Source of the DNA: Methylophilaceae bacterium | Lineage (GTDB): Bacteria > Pseudomonadota > Gammaproteobacteria > Burkholderiales > Methylophilaceae | Direction: 5' to 3' | Length of the DNA: 64,000 bases | Assembly (NCBI GenBank): GCA_013141125.1 | Contig: JABFRO010000001.1 | Location: forward strand, 682,001-746,000 | Shown here: positions 35,094-42,804 of the stretch, piece by piece | How the letters are laid out: each line of letters begins with the position of its first letter | How positions within the stretch are numbered: the stretch's first letter is position 1 | The notes under the pieces: generated by a model | Seen by the model: only the letters and a program-made list of their open reading frames with translations | Database searches by the model: none | What the model was told of the DNA's origin: nothing | Position numbers and translations under genes: made by a program

Positions 35094-36728
35094 TCAGTCT
35101 ATCACCCGCCCCTTGAAGGCAAACAAGCCCTGGGGACGTTTTTGTATGAAAATAATGACGATGACCAGAATCAATATCTTGGCCAGCACCGCACCTGCCA
35201 TGCCTTCAAAAAACTTGCTCAGTATGCCCAAGCCCAACGCTGCGTAAACGGCACCCGCCAGCTGCCCCACCCCGCCCAGCACCACCACCATGAACGAATC
35301 CACGATATAGCTTTGCCCCAGCGCCGGCCCTACATTACCTATCTGCGACAAGGCCACACCCGCCAGCCCGGCAATGCCCGAACCCAGCCCAAACGCCAGC
35401 GCATCCACCTTGCTGGTATTTACGCCGCTGCAACTGGCCATGCCACGGTTTTGTGTCACCGCGCGAATAAACAAGCCAAGACGGGTTTTGCTTATCATCA
35501 GCCACATCATCACCAACACCAGCGCGGCAAAGGCAATAATGAAAATTCGGTTATAGGGCAACACCAGATTGGCCGCGACTTCAATGCCGCCCGACATCCA
35601 GGCCGGATTTTCCACCTGCACATTCTGCGCACCAAATAACGAACGCACGCTTTGCATCAGGATCAGACTGATACCCCAGGTAGCGAGCAGAGTTTCCAGC
35701 GGCCTGCCGTAGAGAGAACGCAACACACTGCGTTCAATGAGGATACCAACCAGTGCGGTGAGCAGAAATGCCGCCGGAATGGCAGCCAGCAAGTACCACT
35801 GAAAATGTGCGGGCAGATATTTCAAAAACAAATTCTGCACCAGAAACGTGGCATAAGCGCCTATCATCATCATCTCGCCGTGCGCCATGTTGATGACTCC
35901 CATCAGGCCATACGTCACCGCCAGCCCCAGCGCCGCCAGCAGCAAAATGCTGCCCAGACTGATGCCGGTAAACACTTGTCCCAATAACTCAAAAGTTGCC
36001 AGATCACGGTCGATTTTTTTAAGCGCCTGGGTAATGGCCGCTTTGACCTCAGCATCCGTTTCGCCATCCGCCGCCAGACGGCTGGACAACATCTGTTTGA
36101 TACTGGAATTACTGCTGGCCGCTAGCGTTGCCGCTGCCGCCAGACGCGTTGCTTTGTTGTCGCTGGTCAGCTCTATGCTGGCACGTACCTGTTGCAGCAG
36201 CGCACGAATTTTGCCATCGGTTTCAACTTTCTCGGCTTTTGCAATAAGCAACAGACGGCTGCTATTGGCTTCCGTGCCCTGTAATTTTTGTGCCGCTGCC
36301 AAGCGCACACTCGCGTCTTGTGATAATAAATTGAGCGTGGCTATCGAAGCTTCCAACTCGCTTTGTATGCGGTTATTGTTGATGACTTCTTCTGCCGCCT
36401 CGGATGGCTTAGTCCTCTCACCGGTCATTACATTGGTAGCGCCCTCATCCGTGACAATCAGCACTTTATCGCCATCCAGCCTGACCGCGTCATCCAGTAA
36501 TTGCTGTAAATAAACCGTAGCCGTCACATCGCCTTGTGCCAGCACTTTATCCAGCATTTGCAAACGCTGTTCACTTTCGCCCCTGACTAAAGCCACTTTT
36601 TCAGCACCAGTCAGCGCCCAGGCTTGGTTGCCGGAAAAAATCAGGCTGACAAACAACATGGCAAAAAATCGTACAGCGGGATGGATGCCTAAGCATTCAT
36701 GTTTTGGAAAAGTATTCGTTTGCAGCAT
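35094..36728 (-). CDS. urtB: Urea ABC transporter permease UrtB (with periplasmic N-domain)
   Basis: A 544-residue LivH-type permease. The C-terminal half (about 245-544) is the permease (GLMGVINMAHGEMMMIGAYA). The N-terminal half (about 38-235) follows a signal-like segment (LFVSLIFSGNQAWAL) and is a HEAT-like helical domain rich in Ala, which is usual for UrtB but absent from LivH. Separated from urtA by 89 bp. Confidence 0.95.
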   Translation of the reverse strand: MLQTNTFPKHECLGIHPAVRFFAMLFVSLIFSGNQAWALTGAEKVALVRGESEQRLQMLDKVLAQGDVTATVYLQQLLDDAVRLDGDKVLIVTDEGATNVMTGERTKPSEAAEEVINNNRIQSELEASIATLNLLSQDASVRLAAAQKLQGTEANSSRLLLIAKAEKVETDGKIRALLQQVRASIELTSDNKATRLAAAATLAASSNSSIKQMLSSRLAADGETDAEVKAAITQALKKIDRDLATFELLGQVFTGISLGSILLLAALGLAVTYGLMGVINMAHGEMMMIGAYATFLVQNLFLKYLPAHFQWYLLAAIPAAFLLTALVGILIERSVLRSLYGRPLETLLATWGISLILMQSVRSLFGAQNVQVENPAWMSGGIEVAANLVLPYNRIFIIAFAALVLVMMWLMISKTRLGLFIRAVTQNRGMASCSGVNTSKVDALAFGLGSGIAGLAGVALSQIGNVGPALGQSYIVDSFMVVVLGGVGQLAGAVYAALGLGILSKFFEGMAGAVLAKILILVIVIIFIQKRPQGLFAFKGRVID

Positions 36729-36817
36729 ATTTTTCTCAATTATTTTGAGCCAAATTCCAATCCGTCAAGCCGCCATGGAGCATACCCATGGCGGTGTTTT
36801 CACTTCAATGACGCTGT

Positions 36818-38083
36818 TTACTTTGCAGGCTCATCCGGTTTTTTGTCATTACCCGCAATGAATGGGCTCCAGGGTTGTGCCTTGATCGGCCCCGGCGTTT
36901 TCCATACCACCTTGAACTGCCCGTCTGCCTTGACTTCACCTATCATCACCGGTTTATGCAGGTGATGGTTTTTGGCATCCATTTCTGCGGTAAAGCCGGA
37001 TGGTGCTACAAACTTCTGGCCGCCCATGGCTGCAATTACCTTGTTCACATCAGTAGTACCGGCTTTTTCCACCGCCTGTTTCCACATATTGATACCGATA
37101 TAAGTCGCTTCCATCGGATCATTGGTCAAAGGCTTGCCAGCGGTTGGCAGCTTGGCGGATTTGGCATAAGCCGCCCATTTCTTCTTGAACTCGTCATTGG
37201 CCGGATTTTTCAGCGACATGAAATAATTCCATGCGGCAAGATGACCGACCAGCGGCTTGGCATCCACCCCGCGCAACTCCTCTTCACCCACTGAGAAAGC
37301 CACTACCGGCACATCCTTGGCCTTAAGACCGGCGTTGCCCAGCTCCTTGTAAAACGGTACGTTGGAATCGCCGTTAATGGTGGAAACCACAGCCGTCTTG
37401 CCGCCGGTGGCAAATTTCTTGATATTGGCGACGATGGTCTGATAATCGCTATGACCGAAGGGCGTGTATTCCTCCATGATGTCAGCATCCTTGATGCCCT
37501 TGCTATGCAAAAAGGCGCGCAAAATCTTGTTGGTGGTGCGCGGATACACATAATCGGTACCCAGCAGCACAAAACGCTTGGCAGCGCCGCCGTCCTTGCT
37601 CAGCAGGTATTCCACGGCAGGAATAGCCTGCTGGTTAGGCGCGGCGCCGGTGTAGAACACGTTTTTCTCCAGCTCTTCGCCTTCATACTGCACCGGATAG
37701 AACAGCAAGCCGTTCAGCTCCTTGTAAACCGGCAGTACCGATTTGCGTGAGACCGAAGTCCAACAGCCGAAAGTCACGGCCACTTTATCCTGGCTCAAGA
37801 GCTGGCGTGCCTTGGTGGCAAACAGCGGCCAGTCGGAAGCCGGATCAACCACTACCGGTTCCAGCTGTTTGCCCAGCACGCCGCCTTTTTTGTTGATCTC
37901 GGCAATGGTCATCAAGGCCATATCCTTGAGTGAAGTTTCCGAGATCGCCATGGTGCCGGACAATGAGTGCAGAATGCCGACTTTGATGGTATCTGCCGCG
38001 TTGGCGAGGCTGGCAGTGCCCATCAGGGCAATGCTGGCAGCGATGGTGGACATGGATTTAACAAAATTACGACGAGTAATCAT
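36818..38083 (-). CDS. urtA: Urea-binding periplasmic protein UrtA
   Basis: A 421-residue type I SBP for urea or short amides. The N-terminus MITRRNFVKSM carries a twin-arginine-like motif before a hydrophobic run ending SLANAADT. Family hallmarks: VGILHSLSGTMAISE, TFGCWTSVSRKSVLPVY, GLLFYPVQYEGEE and LGTDYVYPRTTNKI. Ribosome site AGGAG. It is the first transporter gene after the porin (40 bp gap). Confidence 0.96.
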   Translation of the reverse strand: MITRRNFVKSMSTIAASIALMGTASLANAADTIKVGILHSLSGTMAISETSLKDMALMTIAEINKKGGVLGKQLEPVVVDPASDWPLFATKARQLLSQDKVAVTFGCWTSVSRKSVLPVYKELNGLLFYPVQYEGEELEKNVFYTGAAPNQQAIPAVEYLLSKDGGAAKRFVLLGTDYVYPRTTNKILRAFLHSKGIKDADIMEEYTPFGHSDYQTIVANIKKFATGGKTAVVSTINGDSNVPFYKELGNAGLKAKDVPVVAFSVGEEELRGVDAKPLVGHLAAWNYFMSLKNPANDEFKKKWAAYAKSAKLPTAGKPLTNDPMEATYIGINMWKQAVEKAGTTDVNKVIAAMGGQKFVAPSGFTAEMDAKNHHLHKPVMIGEVKADGQFKVVWKTPGPIKAQPWSPFIAGNDKKPDEPAK

Positions 38084-38123
38084 TTAAAAACTCCTGAATG
38101 TGAAAATTGACGTTAATGAGGTG

Positions 38124-39245
38124 TTAAAACTGGAGTTGCAGCGCCACGCTAAAAGCGCTGGTTTCCGGCTGGTTGGAGACTTTGGTATTGGTGTATTTGC
38201 CGGTTACCTGGGCGTTATAGCCATCAATGATGTAGTTCAGGCCTATGTCATAGGTCCCGGTACCAATGTGATTTTCCGCATTGAATTTTTGATAACGGGC
38301 ATAAGGTTGAAACTGCCCCCAGCCTATCTTCTGATTGAAGATATAACCGCCGCCGACCAGATAGGCATTGCCTGATTTACCGGGCACCACGCCGTCGGTA
38401 TCGTAATCATAATAAGCTGCCTCTACCGAGATGGCACCGGGGCCGATGTTGCGCTTTTCCAGCAGAAAATCCACGTTATAAGCCGCATAATCGCCAATGG
38501 CAGTTGGCCCGGTAATCACGCCTTTTTCCTGATAGCGCCCGGCAAAACCTATCGCCAGAATATCCTTGGCACCAAGATAATTGCCGGTACCGTAGTAGCC
38601 GGGCTCTGCATCCCAGAAATCGTATTGCAAGCGTCCGGCATACATCAAATTATCCGAAGTTTTAGCCCCTGCCGCAGACGGTGTTTGGCTGCCGATGCCC
38701 AGGGTATAACCTTCAAACACACCAAATGAATAGCCTAATTTGCTATTGAACAAATTACCCCAGACCGTGACACCATCATCACGCCCCGCCGCTTTGCCGC
38801 CATCTGCACCATAAACGGAAACGGTGGTACCGCCATAGCCGCCACCCAGGGAGTAAAAAGGCCCGGCCAGATTGGCTCGGTCACTGGGGGAAAGCATACG
38901 CCCCGCCCAGATATTGAATTCCGGCATGAATTCAAAACGCCCGATCGCGTCAATCACCACCATGTTGCCATTGCTGATATCCGTGGTGAACATGCCCTTG
39001 ATGTATTTATTGAGCGAGCCGCCCAGAAAAATACGCGCATTGTTGATATTGAAATCGCTGGACCAGGAGGAGCCATCGGTAGCGCCGCGCTCCACACTGC
39101 TAAAGCTGCTGCGTATACCAAAACCAACACTCACCGATTTATCTTCACCAAAGGTGATGGTTGCACCGGCATGGGCATTGCCCACTGCACCACTGGCCGC
39201 CAAAACCGCTGCCAGCAACAACTTCTTTTTGCATTTCAAATTCAT
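38124..39245 (-). CDS. Outer-membrane porin heading the urea operon
   Basis: A 373-residue outer-membrane protein: Sec signal (MNLKCKKKLLLAAVLAASG, cleaved near NAHAGA), then beta-barrel sequence of the OprO/P-like class, ending in VALQLQF with terminal Phe. ATG 39245 is preferred over 39326 because it gives the clean signal peptide and has a G-rich ribosome site. It is first in the porin-urtABCDE-ureDABCEFG run, so it probably lets urea or small amides cross the outer membrane (inference). Confidence 0.88.
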   Translation of the reverse strand: MNLKCKKKLLLAAVLAASGAVGNAHAGATITFGEDKSVSVGFGIRSSFSSVERGATDGSSWSSDFNINNARIFLGGSLNKYIKGMFTTDISNGNMVVIDAIGRFEFMPEFNIWAGRMLSPSDRANLAGPFYSLGGGYGGTTVSVYGADGGKAAGRDDGVTVWGNLFNSKLGYSFGVFEGYTLGIGSQTPSAAGAKTSDNLMYAGRLQYDFWDAEPGYYGTGNYLGAKDILAIGFAGRYQEKGVITGPTAIGDYAAYNVDFLLEKRNIGPGAISVEAAYYDYDTDGVVPGKSGNAYLVGGGYIFNQKIGWGQFQPYARYQKFNAENHIGTGTYDIGLNYIIDGYNAQVTGKYTNTKVSNQPETSAFSVALQLQF

Positions 39246-39463
39246 TTTCAGACCCCCATAGTTTAAGTAATGAAATGTGGAACTTGGTGTAAAACACTGC
39301 GGCATCAAGCCGAATGTTTTTTCCATGCCGCCACATTAGCGAGGCCGTCAGAAGTTTGAAATACGTCATCTTGCGTAGAGGATTTTTGATTTGAAAGCCG
39401 CAATTCGTGCTAAATTTTGTGGCATTGGCGTGATCCAACCCACACATTACACAGGACCCTGAA

Positions 39464-40045
39464 ATGAAAAATGCTGCTTTGATTATGCTTGCAATGCTGT
39501 GCCTGACGAGCTGTGGCGAATTTACCTACAAGCGCGGCGCGACGGCCAAAGACTTGGAAAGCGCCAAACAAAACTGTCAGGCGGTCGGCAATGAAGCTGC
39601 TGTGGAAAAATGTCTGCAAGACCACGGCTGGCTGGTGCAAAAGCTGGATACGCCGGATTTGTTTGCCAGCGTCAGCAGTAGCAGCAACATGCCGAATGCC
39701 GAGACTGAAAAGCCGCTGGCAGCAACTCCAACGCAGACAATCCCGGAAAAAATCCCCGCTGCAAATACAGCGGAAAAAACAAAACCGGGCAAGCAGGCTG
39801 AAACGGAATCAAGCGACACAAAAACCGACAGCAAACCCGCGCCAGAAAATCTGCTGCAAACTTACACCATTAACTCATGGTGGAAAATCGGCGCAGGCAC
39901 GGAGGCCTTGAATGCCAGCCTGAATACGTGCGTTGCCCAATTGGGAGAAGCACACAAACCCAACTGGCAAACGCAGCAATTCAGCAAAGGCTTGATAATT
40001 TGTATGCGCGAAAAAGGCTGGCGCGGGTTGAAAGCCACCCCGTAA
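39464..40045 (+). CDS. Predicted lipoprotein of unknown function
   Basis: A 193-residue protein with a lipoprotein signal (MKNAALIMLAMLCLTSCGEF, lipobox LTSC). A Cys-containing segment AKQNCQAVGNEAAVEKCLQDHGW follows, then a Ser/Thr/Lys/Pro-rich linker (about 75-125) and a second Cys-containing domain (WWKIGAGTEALNASLNTCVA ... GLIICMREKGWRGL). The two halves look alike (C-x-n-C ending in GW), suggesting a duplicated small domain. Divergent from the urea operon. Function not recognised. Confidence 0.75.
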   Translation: MKNAALIMLAMLCLTSCGEFTYKRGATAKDLESAKQNCQAVGNEAAVEKCLQDHGWLVQKLDTPDLFASVSSSSNMPNAETEKPLAATPTQTIPEKIPAANTAEKTKPGKQAETESSDTKTDSKPAPENLLQTYTINSWWKIGAGTEALNASLNTCVAQLGEAHKPNWQTQQFSKGLIICMREKGWRGLKATP

Positions 40046-40251
40046 TGATGCGTTGCATTTTGAATTCAGTGCGGTAGCTTGTGCCGCACGATAGTGAAGT
40101 CCAACATATATGGCATCGTTATTGTTGGGCTTTCCTGCATTCAGCCCGCACTGGCGCACTCAAAAGAAAGCAAGGGCAGGTCTAGCTAAGTTGCGGATTG
40201 GGCGGGACATGGTGAAACTGAAACAGAATGTGCTATATACGACCCTAGCCA

Positions 40252-40399
40252 TTCCCGTTTGTCATGGAACAAAATATACTGTTTAATCGCAGGACACATA
40301 CACTTCCTCCGTACTCAAACTATAATGCTTGAACCGAATTTTATCGCGTACCTGGTCAAGCAACTTGGGTGCTGGCGGCAATGTCGTGTTTTCTTGCAT
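40252..40399 (-). pseudogene. Integron integrase remnant (intI N-terminus, frameshifted)
   Basis: Reading leftward from ATG 40399 gives a 38-codon frame containing PKLLDQVRDKIRFKHYS and LSTEEVYV, the typical N-terminus of integron integrases. It stops at 40283. One frame over, homology resumes with IKQYILFHDKR (the next conserved piece), then is lost by about 40252. So the gene is both frameshifted and deleted; the catalytic Arg-His-Arg-Tyr domain is absent. It points away from the cassettes at 40515-41890, exactly as intI does in working integrons. Too short and broken to encode an active enzyme. Confidence 0.82.
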
Positions 40400-40521
40400 A
40401 AAATGACTTAAAAGTTAATGGAATGTTAATTATGCTATTGAATTTTAATAATACGAGTTATATAGTACGACAAGGCCTAAGAATTATAGGACAAAAGATG
40501 TCGTATATACTACGTTAGAGC
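40400..40521 (+). other. Probable attI region
   Basis: Between the intI remnant and the first cassette. It ends in the crossover core GTTAGAGC (40514-40521). An imperfect inverted repeat flanks the region (TATATAGTACGACA at about 40459-40472 and TGTCGTATATACTA at about 40498-40511). No full attC folds here, as expected for attI, which has one simple core plus integrase sites. Confidence 0.55.
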
Positions 40522-40522
40522 T

Positions 40523-41092
40523 ATGAACACTGTTGCTACGTCATCTCCACCGAACGCGAGGCTAGAAGCAATTGCCACGGCATGTCTCATCGCGCTCGTC
40601 GGCGGTGTTTTGCTACCCAAAGCGCTTTTCGTCAGCTTGGATCGGGCAATACTCGTCTGGTTAGTCGCCCAAATTACTTGTGGTGTGATCGTCGGTGCCG
40701 TCGATCTCCCGCCTCGGAAGTTACTCTCATCGTGTGTACTACCATCAGCATGCGTGCCGCTCGCGTACTCAGGTTTCTTGCTTGTCCGGTGGTTGGTTGA
40801 CAAAGCCAAGAACCCCGATGCGTGGTTGGTTCCGATCCCCGGTGCCTCCGGGGGGGTCATCAATCCGGGCACCCCAGCTTCAATCGCCATTCTGGCTGGG
40901 CTAGCATTGCTTGCCTTCGTTGCCACATACCTACTCGTTTCGGCCAGTGCCTTCGCAAGCCGGCCTATTCAACGGGGTGTCGCGCGTCTGTATGACTTCG
41001 GGCCGAGTGGTGTTCGCCGCATTCAACAGATTATCGTTGGTGTCTGTGCGGTAGCCGGTGGTCTCATTTTGCTGTGGGGGGCATTTGGCTGA
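40523..41092 (+). CDS. Integron cassette protein 1: small multi-pass membrane protein
   Basis: A 189-residue protein with about four hydrophobic helices (near 18-36, 42-60, 121-142 and 168-187). No recognised family. The ATG comes two bases after the crossover core, a normal cassette arrangement without its own promoter. Base composition is higher in GC than the surroundings, suggesting foreign origin. The Gly/Pro-rich loop between helices (VPIPGASGGVINPGTP) is the only distinctive segment. Confidence 0.78.
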   Translation: MNTVATSSPPNARLEAIATACLIALVGGVLLPKALFVSLDRAILVWLVAQITCGVIVGAVDLPPRKLLSSCVLPSACVPLAYSGFLLVRWLVDKAKNPDAWLVPIPGASGGVINPGTPASIAILAGLALLAFVATYLLVSASAFASRPIQRGVARLYDFGPSGVRRIQQIIVGVCAVAGGLILLWGAFG

Positions 41093-41094
41093 TA

Positions 41095-41174
41095 GCTCTA
41101 ACACTACGCTCAACACGGACGCCCTCCAGCAAGCTTCGCTTGCTTCCGGGCGCCGGTTAGCTCCACGTTAGAAC
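41095..41174 (+). other. attC recombination site of cassette 1
   Basis: 80-nt site: R'' GCTCTAAC (41095-41102), L'' GCTCAAC (41108-41114), central imperfect hairpin around GCAAGC-TTC-GCTTGC (41129-41143), L' GTTAGC (41156-41161), R' GTTAGAAC (41167-41174). L'' has one extra base relative to the complement of L', the extrahelical base expected of attC. R'' is the exact complement of the upstream core at 40514-40521, as required for a cassette inserted there. Confidence 0.85.
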
Positions 41175-41184
41175 TCATAGAGCG

Positions 41185-41874
41185 ATGCCGGCAATTATTG
41201 ACTGGTCAAACCAAAACTCAGGGTTTTTAACTTTGGTTTTGTTTGTTCTTACCCTCGCATTTGGTTGGGTAAGTGGCATATTCAAGGCATTGATGCACAA
41301 GCCAGACTTCAAGATCGGCCTATTGCCAGTGCCGACTTTTATTTGCACATATCCAACAGAACAACAATTCAACCAAGAGAATACTCATAGAACTGCCGCT
41401 GTTGTTTACTTAAAAATAACAAACATTGGCGCCGCTCCGGCACAAATTACGTCGGTTCGGCTTGGGTACCACAATCACTCATTCAAATATACTTTTTTAT
41501 GGTATTGGCTGAATCAAATATCTTCTATTGGTGATTTTGGCCATACGGTTGGCGAGAATCTACGGGTATTCCCTTTTCTTTTTCAAAAAAGCGTTTTATT
41601 GCCGCAAACAGTTCATACCTATCTGCAAGCTGGCCAAGAGACTAACGGGATCGTCTATTTTGAGCAACCGCACAGTTGGGGAAGCTACAGGCCACGAGTA
41701 AAGAACAAAAAAACAAATGTACTGATCCGTGTCACCGATGCTTACGGGAACAATTATTCGAAGTCGTTTAAGATTGATGTGGTAGACATTGACTACGCAA
41801 GAAAATTCAACTGCAATTTCGGCAACACCCTTGCTCTTGTTGATGAGCATCCAATTGAAACATGGATTCAGTAG
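41185..41874 (+). CDS. Integron cassette protein 2: single-pass membrane protein of unknown function
   Basis: A 229-residue protein with one N-terminal membrane helix (about 14-36, FLTLVLFVLTLAFGWVSGIF). The soluble domain follows, with a beta-rich look (VVYLKITNIGAAPAQITSVR, NVLIRVTDAYGNNYSK), reminiscent of the immunoglobulin-like domains common in cassette proteins of unknown role. No family recognised. The start lies 18 bases after the cassette boundary at 41167. AT-richer than cassette 1, so the two have different sources. Confidence 0.76.
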   Translation: MPAIIDWSNQNSGFLTLVLFVLTLAFGWVSGIFKALMHKPDFKIGLLPVPTFICTYPTEQQFNQENTHRTAAVVYLKITNIGAAPAQITSVRLGYHNHSFKYTFLWYWLNQISSIGDFGHTVGENLRVFPFLFQKSVLLPQTVHTYLQAGQETNGIVYFEQPHSWGSYRPRVKNKKTNVLIRVTDAYGNNYSKSFKIDVVDIDYARKFNCNFGNTLALVDEHPIETWIQ

Positions 41875-41880
41875 AAATGA

Positions 41881-41888
41881 GTTCTAAC
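41881..41888 (+). other. Truncated attC of cassette 2 (R'' only)
   Basis: GTTCTAAC is the exact complement of the R' core GTTAGAAC at 41167-41174, marking the end of cassette 2. The rest of an attC is not present; the sequence switches to the transposase scrap below. The array was cut here. Confidence 0.6.
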
Positions 41889-41936
41889 AGAATAATAAGG
41901 GACAGACCACGGTTAATCAGACGCTGACGGTATTGA

Positions 41937-42008
41937 TGGGGCAATCAGCGCAGCGGTACCCTGTGGGAAGGGCGCTACCGTGCGACCGTGGTTGATGAAG
42001 TAACCTGA
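41937..42008 (+). pseudogene. Fragment of REP-associated (Y1) transposase
   Basis: 23 codons reading WGNQRSGTLWEGRYRATVVD then a stop shortly after, matching the well-known GTLWEGRY segment of IS200/IS605-like REP-associated tyrosine transposases. No start or catalytic HUH part is present. Preceded by AAGGGACAGACCACGG, a sequence often seen near such elements. Confidence 0.65.
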
Positions 42009-42028
42009 CAAGGTAAATTAACTCGGAC

Positions 42029-42067
42029 TGTCAAAAGCTGCATAACATTGCCATGTAGCTTTTGACA
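42029..42067. repeat. Inverted repeat next to transposase fragment
   Basis: TGTCAAAAGCT (42029-42039) and AGCTTTTGACA (42057-42067) form a perfect 11-bp stem, extended by CAT/ATG past one mismatch. No T-run follows, so not a typical terminator. It may be the palindrome mobilised by the transposase family above. Confidence 0.55.
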
Positions 42068-42158
42068 TAAAAATAGTAAAAAAATAATGGAAAATAGAGT
42101 TAGTGGGAAGGGAAGCAAAAATAATCATGTTTGACACTATTTCTACAAATATAAAAAC

Positions 42159-42205
42159 CATGCCATAATCCTTACATAATAAATAAATGTAAGGATTATG
42201 GCATG
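42159..42205 (+). promoter_or_regulatory. vapBC operator: perfect 19-bp inverted repeat
   Basis: Left arm CATGCCATAATCCTTACAT (42159-42177) and right arm ATGTAAGGATTATGGCATG (42187-42205) are exact complements with a 9-nt spacer. The right arm includes the antitoxin ATG (42203-42205), so a bound antitoxin complex would block expression directly. Confidence 0.85.
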
Positions 42206-42424
42206 ATTGCACTAACCACCATGACCAGCAAAGGTCAGACCACCATCCCCAAGGAAATCCGCGATAAACTGGATTTACAGCCACAGGATCAATTGCAATT
42301 TACGCTCCTGAGTGACGGCACCGTCATCATGCGCGCCAAAAAACGCAGCAAGGAATCCCTGTTCGGCATACTGCAAGACAAAGATCGGCCAACCATTAGC
42401 ATTGAGCAAATGCAAGCCAAATGA
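42203..42424 (+). CDS. vapB: Antitoxin, AbrB/MazE-like (VapB type)
   Basis: A 73-residue swapped-hairpin AbrB-type DNA-binding protein: TMTSKGQTTIPKEIRDKLDL is the standard family opening. The C-terminus (FGILQDKDRPTISIEQMQAK) is the toxin-neutralising tail. It overlaps the toxin gene by 4 nt and starts within a perfect operator palindrome, so it should autorepress. Confidence 0.92.
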   Translation: MIALTTMTSKGQTTIPKEIRDKLDLQPQDQLQFTLLSDGTVIMRAKKRSKESLFGILQDKDRPTISIEQMQAK

Positions 42425-42804
42425 TAGGTCTGGATACCAATGTGCTGATTCGCTACCTGTTGCGCGATGATGAAACGCAGGCGCAAATCGCAAAAAGAAT
42501 CATTGAAGCGCATGAAGAAATTGTCATCAGCCTGCTGACTATCCAGGAAACGGAGTGGGTATTACGCAGCTGTGCCAAGCTGGATAAGTTGCTAATCATC
42601 AGCTTATTCAAAGCCCTGCTAGAAACCTACAATATCCGTATTCAAGCAGAAGACGTGCTTGAACAGGCGCTACTGACTTTTGAAAACTGCAATGCAGATT
42701 TTTCCGATTGCCTGATGATTGCGCAATATCGCCAAATGGGTTGTGAAAGTATGGTGACGTTTGATCAGAAGGCGGCGAGAATTGATGGGGCAGTTTTATT
42801 ATAA
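42421..42804 (+). CDS. vapC: PIN-domain toxin VapC
   Basis: A 127-residue PIN ribonuclease: GLDTNVLIRYLLRDDETQ holds the first acidic Asp, the Glu in IQETEWVL and FSDCLMIAQY and FDQKAARIDGA supply the others. Members cleave tRNA or rRNA. Coupled to the antitoxin by ATGA. Its last six bases overlap the stop of the convergent response regulator gene. Confidence 0.93.
   Translation: MIGLDTNVLIRYLLRDDETQAQIAKRIIEAHEEIVISLLTIQETEWVLRSCAKLDKLLIISLFKALLETYNIRIQAEDVLEQALLTFENCNADFSDCLMIAQYRQMGCESMVTFDQKAARIDGAVLL

Noticed and set aside
39246-39463. Sigma54 promoter for the urea operon
   Set aside because: No GG-N10-GC element with the right flanks in the gap; promoter type remains unknown.
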